This document shows positions 53,391-61,200 of a stretch of 64,000 nucleotides of DNA, piece after piece. A model generated the notes under the pieces. The model was not told where the DNA came from. It saw nothing but the letters and a program-made list of their open reading frames with translations, and made no database searches. The stretch spans positions 1 to 64,000 of the forward strand of contig NZ_FQXI01000008.1 of assembly GCF_900129925.1 (NCBI RefSeq). Direction: 5' to 3'. Numbering within the stretch: the stretch's first letter is position 1; every line of letters starts with the position of its first letter. The stretch comes from Anaerosphaera aminiphila DSM 21120. GTDB lineage: Bacteria; Bacillota; Clostridia; Tissierellales; Peptoniphilaceae. The translations under genes and the position numbers were made by a program.

Positions 53391-53459
53391 ATTAATTTTG
53401 TTTCTTAATTTTTATTAATTTTGTTTCTTAATTTTTATTAATTTTGTTTCTTAATTTTT
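53391..53459. repeat. Tandem repeat, three perfect copies of 23 bp
   Basis: ATTAATTTTGTTTCTTAATTT plus TT repeats exactly at 53391-53413, 53414-53436 and 53437-53459. The unit is not a multiple of three, and similar GTTTCTTAATT fragments continue downstream to about 53610. Confidence 0.9.
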
Positions 53460-53865
53460 GTTTCTTAATTCTTGTTTCTTTAATAAAATTATCTTTGACC
53501 TAATTTTATTTAATTTGTTAATTTGTTTCTTAATTCTTATTACTTCGTTTCTTGTTTCTTTAATAAAGTTATCTTTTACTTAATTTTATTAACTTGTTTC
53601 TCTAGTACTTTGTTTCTTTAGTTTCATAGTACTTCTAATACACAATCCATACATTCTTCTAAATCCACGATTTACTTTTCTTATTTTTGTAAGTTCACTT
53701 CTCTTTCATTCTCTTTCCCAAACTCAACTCTAAGTTTGGAGAACTCCAAAGTCATATAACTTACCAACATAGCTGTCATTCTTAAATTAGCAATTCTTTT
53801 ATCTATTACTAAACTAAAACTAACATCTATATAAACGCCCTATTGGCACTCTTACTTCTTAGTTA

Positions 53866-53879
53866 GATGAAATTGTCAA
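53866..53879 (-). repeat. Right inverted repeat TTGACAATTTCATC
   Basis: Reverse complement of 53203-53216, about 650 bp away, bounding the repeat-rich stretch. Confidence 0.7.
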
Positions 53880-53967
53880 ATTTCACACCAAGTATATTAC
53901 TTGGTATTACTAATATACCCTGCACTTTCTATTTAAAACACAAAAAATCAAAAATTTTTAAATTATT

Positions 53968-53995
53968 TTGATTTTTTATAGTTATTTGTTAAAAT
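53968..53995 (+). promoter_or_regulatory. tadA promoter
   Basis: -35 TTGATT (53968-53973), 16-bp spacer, -10 TAAAAT (53990-53995) with a TG one base upstream (extended -10), 15 nt before the tadA ATG. Confidence 0.55.
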
Positions 53996-54010
53996 TAACT
54001 TGGTGATACT

Positions 54011-54463
54011 ATGAATAGAGAAAAATTTATGAGTGAAGCTTTAAAGCTTGCTGAAATTTCCTATAAAAATAACGATGTGCCCATTGGTGCTGTAGTAGTT
54101 TTAAATAATGAAATAGTGGGAAGTGGATATAATAGAAAAGAACTTTTAAAAGATGCTTCTGAACACGCTGAAATTATGGCATTAAAAAATGCAGCCAAGC
54201 ACCTTGAAACCTACCACCTTGAAGACTGTGAAATGTTCGTCACATTAGAACCCTGTGCAATGTGTGCCGGGGCAATAATAAACTTTAGACTAAAAAAAGT
54301 CTATATCGGCGCTAAAAATCCTCGCTTTGGATGTTGTGGAAGTAACTTAAATTTACTATCTCACGACTTTAACCACAAAACTGAAGTTGAATTTAATATC
54401 TTAGAAGAAGAGTGCTCTAAAATACTCTCTTCATTCTTTTCAAGTATTAGAGAAAAAAAGTAA
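54011..54463 (+). CDS. tadA: tRNA adenosine(34) deaminase TadA
   Basis: Zinc deaminase converting A34 to inosine in the tRNA-Arg(ACG) anticodon. The 150-residue protein has the zinc-site motif HAEIMAL (His52, Glu54) and PCAMC (81-85), plus NDVPIGAVVV at the N-terminus and the C-terminal FFSSIREKK helix. Ribosome binding sequence is a weak GGTGAT. It converges on the PAP2 gene. Confidence 0.94.
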   Translation: MNREKFMSEALKLAEISYKNNDVPIGAVVVLNNEIVGSGYNRKELLKDASEHAEIMALKNAAKHLETYHLEDCEMFVTLEPCAMCAGAIINFRLKKVYIGAKNPRFGCCGSNLNLLSHDFNHKTEVEFNILEEECSKILSSFFSSIREKK

Positions 54464-54470
54464 TTTACTT

Positions 54471-54998
54471 TTAAATTGCAATACCTGTCTTTTTAGTAAA
54501 TGTATCTAAAATATACTTTGCTAAAATAGCACATCCAATTCCAAAAAGCGCACCTACAAAGACATCTGTAGGATAGTGTACATATAAATATAACCTCGAA
54601 AAACCCATTACAATTGCAAAGATAAAAAGTGCTATACTCCTTTTTTTATTGTAAAAATAAGAACTCATTGCAGCTGCAAAGGCAGAGTAGGTATGCCCTG
54701 AGGGAAAGGAAAAATCCGTTGGAGCTTTTATTAAAAGTTCAACTTCACTTATAGTAAATGGTCTTGCTCTTGCAATTAAAGGTTTCATTATTACATTTCC
54801 AAAGATAAAGCAAATTCCAAGTGCCAAAAGAATATTGATTCCCTCTCTTCTACTTTTTTTCCTAAGCATTAAAATTATTCCAATCGCTATAAATACAAGT
54901 CCACTATTTCCAAGACTTGTAATAAAAATCATAATTTTATCTAACAGTGGCATATGTAACCCACTTATATACTTCAAAATTTCTATTTCCAAATTCAT
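54471..54998 (-). CDS. PAP2-family membrane phosphatase
   Basis: A 175-residue membrane protein with about five helices and the three-part phosphatase signature: KPLIARARP, PSGHTYSAF and SRLYLYVHYPTDVFVG. Family members dephosphorylate undecaprenyl pyrophosphate or phosphatidic acid. Undecaprenyl-pyrophosphate recycling in wall synthesis (BcrC-like) is likely but not proven. AGGTGTG lies just before the ATG. Confidence 0.9.
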   Translation of the reverse strand: MNLEIEILKYISGLHMPLLDKIMIFITSLGNSGLVFIAIGIILMLRKKSRREGINILLALGICFIFGNVIMKPLIARARPFTISEVELLIKAPTDFSFPSGHTYSAFAAAMSSYFYNKKRSIALFIFAIVMGFSRLYLYVHYPTDVFVGALFGIGCAILAKYILDTFTKKTGIAI

Positions 54999-55220
54999 TT
55001 CACACCTCTAATCTAGTAATTAAAATTCCAGTGTCTATATAATACTATATTAATCTTACAAATAGATAAATAATATCTTACATTTTTGTAAAATACTATC
55101 ATTCCACTTTTAAAACATTTATAAAAATATGTGTAAAAGCAACCTCAACCACTTCCCAAAAAATTTTAAATGAGTTAATATATATAGTATGTATTTATTT
55201 TGTATAATTGGGGGGTTAAT

Positions 55221-56963
55221 ATGATACGAAAAATTTTATCAAATGTAAAAGAATACAAAAAATATGCACTCCTATCTCCCATTTTTGTAGTGATGGAAGT
55301 AGCAATGGATATTGCCATACCTTTTTTAATGGGACAAATAGTAGACACTGGCATTTACACATCTTCAAAAGAAAATATCATTCACTTGGGAATCTATTTG
55401 TTTATATGTGTATTTATTGCACTTGTAACAGGGATTTTATCCGGATCTTTTGCAACGAAGTCCTCTGCAGGACTTGCTAAAAATCTCAGGCATGAGATGT
55501 TTGAAAAAATTCAAAGTTTTGCCTTTGAGGACATTGATTCTTTCTCCACAGGATCACTAGTTACAAGACTTACAACTGATGTTCAAAACATTCAAGTAGC
55601 TTTTCAAATGTCTATTAGACTTGCCTTTAGGTCTCCTTTAATGCTTATTTTTTCCTTTATTATGAGCTTTAGTCTTCATCCGAAACTTGCACTTGTATTT
55701 CTTACAATCTTTCCCATACTAGGTATTGGAATAATGTTTATAATTGTAAAAGTCTTTCCTATATTTAATAGAGTTTTTAGAACTATGGACAGGTTAAATA
55801 CAGTTGTTTCTGAAAACCTACTTGGAATAAGAGTTGTAAAGAGTTTTGTAAAAGAAGATCATGAGACAAGAAAATTTAAAACAGTTTCAACATCACTTTA
55901 CAAAAATTATGTTAAGGCGGGTAAGTTAACCGCTCTTTCTGATCCATTAATGCAAGCTTCAATTTACTTTGTAGTATTGCTACTTGGTTGGTTTGGAGCA
56001 AAGTATATCGTAGTAGACCATAGCCTTAAAACCGGACAACTACTTAGCTTAGTAACTTATGCATATCAAATTCAAATCTCACTTATGATGATTTCTATGT
56101 TGATTATTCAAATGACAGTTGCTAGAACCAGTGGTGTGAGAATTGTAGAAGTTTTAAATAGAGAAACTTCTCTTGATGAAAACTTATCTGGTGTTACTGA
56201 TATAAGAGATGGCAGCATTGAATTTAAAGATGTATGTTTTTCTTACAGTAAAAAAGCAGATAAGCTGGCCCTGAAGAATATTAATTTAAAAATTAATCCA
56301 GGAGACAATGTGGGGATTATTGGTTCAACCGGGTCATCCAAGAGTACACTTGTAAGTTTAATTCCAAGACTTTACGACGTATTTAGCGGAAGTGTTGAAG
56401 TTGGCGGCAGAGATGTAAGAGACTACAACTTAATTTCTCTTAGAGATGATGTAGCTGTAGTATTACAAAAAAATCAACTTTTCTCGGGAACTGTAATAGA
56501 AAATTTAAGATGGGGCAATGAAAATGCAACACTTGAAGAAGTGATTGAAGCAGCTAAAATTGCTCAAGCAGATGATTTTATTACCCAAGTTCCTGAAGGA
56601 TATGACAGAAGAGTTGAGAGAGGTGGAACAAACTTCTCAGGTGGTCAAAAGCAAAGACTTTGTATTGCAAGGGCTCTTCTAAAAAAACCTAAGATATTAG
56701 TTTTAGATGACTCTACATCTGCTCTTGATAACACTACAGAGCGACTAATAGTAAACAACTTAAATGAAAAACTTCCAGATTTAACTAGAATAACTATTTC
56801 TCAGAGAATTAAATCTATTTCCGACTGTGACTATATAATAGTCTTAGATAAAGGTGAAATTAACGGAATTGGAACTCATGAGGAACTTATAGATTCAAAT
56901 GATATTTATAGAGAAATTGCTATAAGTCAGGATAAGGAGGCGGATTTTGATGAAGCAGAATAA
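55221..56963 (+). CDS. Heterodimeric ABC exporter, first half
   Basis: A fused membrane/ATPase half-transporter of 580 residues: six helices (about 1-320) and a nucleotide-binding domain with Walker A GSTGSSKST, signature NFSGGQKQR and Walker B ILVLDDSTSALD. The residue after Walker B is Asp instead of the catalytic Glu, marking the degenerate site of heterodimeric exporters (TM287/288, LmrCD type). Start is ATG 55221 after GGGGGG; the open frame begins at a TTG at 55200. It overlaps its partner by 14 nt. Confidence 0.92.
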   Translation: MIRKILSNVKEYKKYALLSPIFVVMEVAMDIAIPFLMGQIVDTGIYTSSKENIIHLGIYLFICVFIALVTGILSGSFATKSSAGLAKNLRHEMFEKIQSFAFEDIDSFSTGSLVTRLTTDVQNIQVAFQMSIRLAFRSPLMLIFSFIMSFSLHPKLALVFLTIFPILGIGIMFIIVKVFPIFNRVFRTMDRLNTVVSENLLGIRVVKSFVKEDHETRKFKTVSTSLYKNYVKAGKLTALSDPLMQASIYFVVLLLGWFGAKYIVVDHSLKTGQLLSLVTYAYQIQISLMMISMLIIQMTVARTSGVRIVEVLNRETSLDENLSGVTDIRDGSIEFKDVCFSYSKKADKLALKNINLKINPGDNVGIIGSTGSSKSTLVSLIPRLYDVFSGSVEVGGRDVRDYNLISLRDDVAVVLQKNQLFSGTVIENLRWGNENATLEEVIEAAKIAQADDFITQVPEGYDRRVERGGTNFSGGQKQRLCIARALLKKPKILVLDDSTSALDNTTERLIVNNLNEKLPDLTRITISQRIKSISDCDYIIVLDKGEINGIGTHEELIDSNDIYREIAISQDKEADFDEAE

Positions 56964-58848
56964 AAAAAGCAGTGAAAATAAAATCACATCTCCTGAAAAC
57001 TTATCTACAATAAAGAGACTTTTAGCAGTTATATTTAAAAAACATCCTGTTAAGCTCCTTATCGTTGCTATATTTGTTGCTATTTCTTCCTGTATAGGTG
57101 TAGTTACTTCTTTCTTTGTAAAGATATTAATTGATGACTATATAACTCCAATGCTACTTCAAGATACTCCTGACTTTGCACCTTTAGTGAGTATAATCAT
57201 TACATTTGCAATGATTTATGCACTGGGAGTTGCAGCATCATTCTTCTATACTAGAATAATGGTAGATATATCTGAAGATGTTCTTAGAGATTTTAGAGAT
57301 GGACTATTTGAACACTTACAAAAACTTCCTATTGGATATTTTGACACTCACTCACATGGAAATATTATGAGTCATTTCACAAATGACGTACAAATACTTG
57401 AACAAATGGTTACCAGTTCAATACCACAAGTGTTTTCTTCAGTATTGACATTTATTGCAGTTATTTCTGCAATGCTTTACTCTTCAGTAGTTTTAAGTAT
57501 AGTTGCAGGCTTTTCATTTTTATTAGTTTTATTAGTAATGAATAAAATCGGTGGAAGATCTTCTAAATACTTCTTAAGACAACAGGAATCTCTAGGTAAA
57601 GAAAATGGATACATTGAAGAGATGATAGACGGACAAAAAGTTATTAAAGTATTTAACCATGAAAATAATATTGTAGATGACTTTGATGTAATAAATGACG
57701 AGTTGGCAAAAAATACAACTTTGGCAAATATGTACTCATTAATACTACTTCCAATTGTATTTAGTATTAGCAATCTTCAATATGCAATTACTGCAGTAGC
57801 CGGCGGACTACTTGCAATTAGCGGAAAATTTGGAATGACTGTAGGTACAATTGCAGCTTTCTTGCAGTTGTCCAGAGCATTTGCAGGGCCAATTAGAAAT
57901 ATTGCCCAACAGATGAACGTAATAATATCTGCCATTGCAGGAGCTAGAAGAATATTTAACTTGCTTGATGAAGAACAGGAAGATTACAGTGGAGATGTTT
58001 GTCTGGTTAGAATAACTAAAGATGCTGAAGGAAATATGGCAGAATGTGAAGAGAGAACGAACTTTTGGGCTTGGAAGGATCAATCACAAACTCCTCCAAC
58101 TTATACTGAACTAAAAGGTGACATTAGATTCTTCAATGTAAACTTCTCCTATGATAAAAAACACGATGTGCTCCACGATATTTCTCTATTTGCAAAGCCT
58201 GGCCAAAAACTTGCCTTTGTTGGAGAAACAGGAGCCGGAAAGACAACTATTACAAACTTAATCAACAGATTCTATGAAATTGACTCTGGTACTATAACCT
58301 ATGACGGAATTGACACTAAGAGGATAAAAAAAGCGGACCTTAGACGTTCACTAGGTATGGTACTTCAAGATACTAACTTATTTACAGGAAGTATTTACTA
58401 CAACTTAAGCTATGGTAGAAACCACATTGACAAACAAGCTGTAAAAGATGCTGCTGAGAAAGTTCAAGCAGACAACTTTATAGAGCTTCTACCTGAAGGC
58501 TACGACACAATAATATCAGGGACTACATCTGATCTATCCCAAGGTCAATCCCAACTTCTATCTATTGCAAGAACTGAAGTATATGACCCACCTGTTCTCG
58601 TACTTGATGAGGCAACATCATCAATTGACTCCAGAACTGAAATGTTAGTACAAGAAGGTATGAATAGAGTTATGAAAAATAGAACTACATTTGTAATTGC
58701 GCATAGACTTTCAACAGTTAGAGATGCCGATGCAATAATTGTTCTATCTCAAGGAAAGATAATTGAAAGAGGAAGTCATGACGAACTACTTGCACTAAAT
58801 GGTGTATATGCGAAACTCTATACCGGCGGATTAGAAGAAGCCGATTAA
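56950..58848 (+). CDS. Heterodimeric ABC exporter, second half
   Basis: Partner half-transporter of 632 residues with Walker A GETGAGKTT and a normal Walker B LVLDEATSSID. Its signature is the degenerate LSQGQSQL. The two signatures together give one working ATP site (this Walker B with the partner's FSGGQ) and one degenerate site, as in known heterodimers. An extra loop of about 45 residues (CLVRITKDAEGNMAECEERTNFW...) precedes the ATPase domain, a recurrent feature of this half. ATG 56950 follows AAGGAGG. It probably exports drugs or lipids. Confidence 0.93.
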   Translation: MKQNKKSSENKITSPENLSTIKRLLAVIFKKHPVKLLIVAIFVAISSCIGVVTSFFVKILIDDYITPMLLQDTPDFAPLVSIIITFAMIYALGVAASFFYTRIMVDISEDVLRDFRDGLFEHLQKLPIGYFDTHSHGNIMSHFTNDVQILEQMVTSSIPQVFSSVLTFIAVISAMLYSSVVLSIVAGFSFLLVLLVMNKIGGRSSKYFLRQQESLGKENGYIEEMIDGQKVIKVFNHENNIVDDFDVINDELAKNTTLANMYSLILLPIVFSISNLQYAITAVAGGLLAISGKFGMTVGTIAAFLQLSRAFAGPIRNIAQQMNVIISAIAGARRIFNLLDEEQEDYSGDVCLVRITKDAEGNMAECEERTNFWAWKDQSQTPPTYTELKGDIRFFNVNFSYDKKHDVLHDISLFAKPGQKLAFVGETGAGKTTITNLINRFYEIDSGTITYDGIDTKRIKKADLRRSLGMVLQDTNLFTGSIYYNLSYGRNHIDKQAVKDAAEKVQADNFIELLPEGYDTIISGTTSDLSQGQSQLLSIARTEVYDPPVLVLDEATSSIDSRTEMLVQEGMNRVMKNRTTFVIAHRLSTVRDADAIIVLSQGKIIERGSHDELLALNGVYAKLYTGGLEEAD

Positions 58849-58854
58849 ATTTAG

Positions 58855-58887
58855 AGAGTGTGTATTTAAAAATACACACTCTTTTTT
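58855..58887 (+). terminator. Terminator after ABC exporter genes
   Basis: AGAGTGTGTATTT and AATACACACTCT form a perfect 12-bp stem followed by TTTTTT. Confidence 0.92.
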
Positions 58888-58908
58888 ATTTTCAAAAATA
58901 TTCTCAAC

Positions 58909-58937
58909 TTGAATTTATCCCTGCCTTTCTATAAAAT
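58909..58937 (+). promoter_or_regulatory. Promoter of DUF1361 gene
   Basis: -35 TTGAAT (58909-58914), 17-bp spacer, -10 TAAAAT (58932-58937). Confidence 0.55.
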
Positions 58938-58962
58938 GTAAAGTATCACCAAATAAACTTGA

Positions 58963-59625
58963 ATGGACGATTTTATGAATAGAGAAACAGTTAACAACTA
59001 CAAAAAAATTTTTATATACTTTTTATTTTACATGGCTCTATATGCATGCGTAATTTACTTTAACTTTAATATTAAATACTTGCTGTTTAATGTGGGGCTT
59101 TCCTTTATTCCATATCTACTGAGTTCTCTATGTGTAAATATGAAACACAAGGGACTAATTTGCGTTCCAATTACTCTCGTTTCAATTGTATTTTATCCAA
59201 ACACAATTTACATGTTCACAGACTTAATCCACATACGCTCCAGAGAGTTTTACTCCTATTCAGGTGGAGAAATGGTCTATGTAACTAATTATTTAAACTG
59301 GGTAAAATTGGGAGTTATGGTTCTGCTGGTAGTACTTTCACTTGTTTTGTGTTTTGAAAGTTTTATAAATATTTTAAAAATTATAAGATGCTATAAATAT
59401 AAATTTGCAAGTTTTATAATGCTTATACTATTTTCCGCTTTAAGTGGAGTTGCAGTATATATTGGCAGATTTTTAAGGTATAACTCTTGGAATATATTCC
59501 AAATAAGAGAAATAATAAACTACTTAGTTTTAAACACAACTTACAATGACTACATGTTAATAGCTCTCTTTAGCGCCGTTCACTTTGTTTTAATACTTAT
59601 GTTTGCAAATTTAAAAAGCAACTAG
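58963..59625 (+). CDS. DUF1361 membrane protein
   Basis: A 220-residue protein with about six or seven hydrophobic segments, with the DUF1361 landmarks FYPNTIYMFTDLIHI (usual FLPNAPYIVTDLIHL) and GVAVYIGRFLRYNSWNIFQ. No function is known for the family. Two starts are possible (58963 and 58975); neither has a strong ribosome binding site, so the N-terminus is uncertain by four residues. It is followed 16 nt later by a 56-residue membrane protein, likely in the same transcript. Confidence 0.82.
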   Translation: MDDFMNRETVNNYKKIFIYFLFYMALYACVIYFNFNIKYLLFNVGLSFIPYLLSSLCVNMKHKGLICVPITLVSIVFYPNTIYMFTDLIHIRSREFYSYSGGEMVYVTNYLNWVKLGVMVLLVVLSLVLCFESFINILKIIRCYKYKFASFIMLILFSALSGVAVYIGRFLRYNSWNIFQIREIINYLVLNTTYNDYMLIALFSAVHFVLILMFANLKSN

Positions 59626-59641
59626 TTAGGAGTATATCATT

Positions 59642-59812
59642 ATGAAAATATTAAAAATTATAGTAGGTGTTCTCTTAATTCTAGGGGGCATTAAGGGAAT
59701 TATTGACAGGCAAATAAGTGCAAGCTTAGTTATGATATTAATTGGAGCTCTACTAATTAAAACTTGGAACAGTGAGCCTCCAAAGAACAATAAAAATAAA
59801 TCTAAAAAATAG
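59642..59812 (+). CDS. Small two-helix membrane protein (56 aa)
   Basis: An ORF of 57 codons: MKILKIIVGVLLILGGIKGI, then DRQ, a second hydrophobic segment SASLVMILIGALLIKTW, and a Lys/Asn-rich tail ending KNKSKK. AGGAG lies 9 nt before the ATG. It fits tightly between the DUF1361 gene and the deoxyribosyltransferase gene, with no terminator on either side, suggesting an operon. Topology is probably both ends inside. No family recognised. Confidence 0.7.
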   Translation: MKILKIIVGVLLILGGIKGIIDRQISASLVMILIGALLIKTWNSEPPKNNKNKSKK

Positions 59813-59832
59813 CTTAATTTAAAGGAGATAAA

Positions 59833-60351
59833 ATGAAAAATTTTACAGGTTATTTTGCATCTCATTTTTTTAATGCAGGAATGTTTGAATGGACAGAAAA
59901 AGTTGCCAGTAGAATAGAAAGTGAAACTAATATTAAACTATACGTTCCACAGAGAAATTCAGATATAAACGACAAAAAAAATAACGATGACATTATAACA
60001 GACATTTCAATTTCAAAAGCCGACACTGCAGAACTTAAAAAATCAAATATACTTATAGCTTGCCTTGACGGACTTTCTATTGACGATGGAGTTGCAGCTG
60101 AAATAATGGCACATGGAGTAATGGCTGAAATAGAAGAAGAATACAATATAAATTCAAATTTTCCCAGAATGATTATTGGAATAATTACAGACATGAGATA
60201 TCAGGGAACGGGAGAAAATCACCTCTATAGAAACCAAATGATTATTGGAAAAGTAAAAGAACACGGCCACTTAGTAGTGGGCTATCCCGGAGATGACACT
60301 TATATTGATGAAGTAATATCTCACATAAAAAACTTTATTAAAGAAAATTAA
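59833..60351 (+). CDS. Nucleoside 2-deoxyribosyltransferase
   Basis: A 172-residue protein of the nucleoside 2-deoxyribosyltransferase family, which swaps bases between deoxynucleosides in salvage. Visible pattern: YFASHFFNAGMFEWTEKV (usual YLASPFF), ADTAELKKSNILIACLDG and DDGVAAEIMAHGVMAEIEEEYN, where a Glu in AAEI is the expected nucleophile. The usual LDG..xDxGT block is present with V for T. AAAGGAG precedes the ATG. Confidence 0.85.
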   Translation: MKNFTGYFASHFFNAGMFEWTEKVASRIESETNIKLYVPQRNSDINDKKNNDDIITDISISKADTAELKKSNILIACLDGLSIDDGVAAEIMAHGVMAEIEEEYNINSNFPRMIIGIITDMRYQGTGENHLYRNQMIIGKVKEHGHLVVGYPGDDTYIDEVISHIKNFIKEN

Positions 60352-60356
60352 AATTT

Positions 60357-60444
60357 AAATGTTAATAAGACCCTAAATTTCGGAAAAACAATCCACAGTT
60401 TATGGCCTTATTAACATTTTTTTGTTACCAAAGTAACTTTTTAT
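60357..60444 (+). terminator. Two terminator hairpins after the deoxyribosyltransferase gene
   Basis: AAATGTTAATAAG pairs with CTTATTAACATTT across a loop of about 35 nt and is followed by TTTTTTTG. A second small hairpin GTTAC/GTAAC with TTTTTAT follows directly. Confidence 0.8.
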
Positions 60445-60469
60445 ATAGCTTATGCACAGCTTTTAACTA

Positions 60470-60475
60470 TATAAT
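60470..60475 (+). promoter_or_regulatory. -10 of the first exported paralogue
   Basis: TATAAT in the block TATATAATTCAATTCGAGGT, which recurs almost unchanged before the second paralogue (61176-61195); no clear -35 here. Confidence 0.5.
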
Positions 60476-60492
60476 TCAATTCGAGGTGAAAA

Positions 60493-61104
60493 ATGAAAAA
60501 GAAATACATAGTAATATTTATTGTTGTACTTTTTATTGTTGGAGTAGCTCTGTACTTATTCTTTCCACATCCCTATATAAAACCTATAAAAGCTGAACAA
60601 AACTTAGAAGATTTTATAATAGAAGAAAGTTATGTTAAATTGAAAAATTCATCTTCTAATCAAATTTTCTACTACAAAGTTAAAGCTCGAAAGGCAAAAT
60701 CTTTTTCAATAGACGTTTATAAGGGAGATAAAAATAATTTAAAAGCTACAGCACAAATTTTTGAAAATTTTGAAAATTTGAATAAGAATAACTTTCAAGT
60801 AGGTGTAGGAACTATTTCCAATACTCCTGTAATTAAAATTGACGATAGTGTTCACAGAATTGACGAAGACAGAGTTTGGATATCTGAAAACGAAAAACCT
60901 GTTTCAGGATACCATTGGCTTTCCCAAAAATATAGCCCCTCTAAAATGAATGAGCCCTTAATTCTTCTAACTATATATTTTTCTTCAACATACTCTATTC
61001 ACGACAACGGCTCTTACTACTTAAAGGACTTTAGACCAGAAGATAATTTTAACTACTATATTTTTACCATTACTTTTTACGACTATGACATAACTAAAAA
61101 ATAA
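60493..61104 (+). CDS. Membrane-anchored exported protein of unknown function (paralogue A)
   Basis: A 203-residue protein with one N-terminal membrane segment (about 4-23, KKYIVIFIVVLFIVGVALYL) and an extracytoplasmic domain that I do not recognise. It shares its layout and motifs with the next gene: a GVGTISN/GVGVIDN turn, a KYSPSKMNEP/DISPVKLNEP block, a YLKDF block and the ending FTITFYDYDITKK. GAGGTG precedes the ATG. It has its own promoter and terminator. Confidence 0.75.
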   Translation: MKKKYIVIFIVVLFIVGVALYLFFPHPYIKPIKAEQNLEDFIIEESYVKLKNSSSNQIFYYKVKARKAKSFSIDVYKGDKNNLKATAQIFENFENLNKNNFQVGVGTISNTPVIKIDDSVHRIDEDRVWISENEKPVSGYHWLSQKYSPSKMNEPLILLTIYFSSTYSIHDNGSYYLKDFRPEDNFNYYIFTITFYDYDITKK

Positions 61105-61134
61105 AACTAATGGAACTTTTTTATTAGTTTTATT
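61103..61134 (+). terminator. Terminator after paralogue A
   Basis: AAAACTAAT and ATTAGTTTT pair around an 11-nt loop, followed by ATTTT, just after the stop codon. Confidence 0.8.
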
Positions 61135-61155
61135 TTCAATCTTTTAAAAGATTTT

Positions 61156-61183
61156 TTGACTTAATAAACTTTTAATATATAAT
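61156..61183 (+). promoter_or_regulatory. Promoter of paralogue B
   Basis: -35 TTGACT (61156-61161), 16-bp spacer, -10 TATAAT (61178-61183), followed by AATTAGAGGT as ribosome binding sequence. Confidence 0.7.
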
Positions 61184-61200
61184 TCAATTAGAGGTAAATA

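Larger units (their letters stand above)
53197..53900 (-). other. Repeat-rich noncoding stretch, possible decayed gene or RNA
   Basis: No intact ORF on either strand. The minus strand is strongly A- and purine-rich, which in this genome marks the coding strand. It contains a 53-codon open frame (ending about 53692) and long stretches readable in one frame but broken by many TAA codons. It has three exact 23-bp tandem units, an imperfect second copy of a roughly 50-bp T-rich block, and 14-bp terminal inverted repeats at 53203-53216 and 53866-53879. The terminator at 53155-53196 follows it. A decayed coiled-coil gene, a degraded mobile element or a noncoding RNA are all possible. Confidence 0.4.

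Noticed and set aside
53391-53610. Possible CRISPR array
   Set aside because: The 23-bp units are directly contiguous with no spacers, and no cas genes are present; simple tandem repeats.
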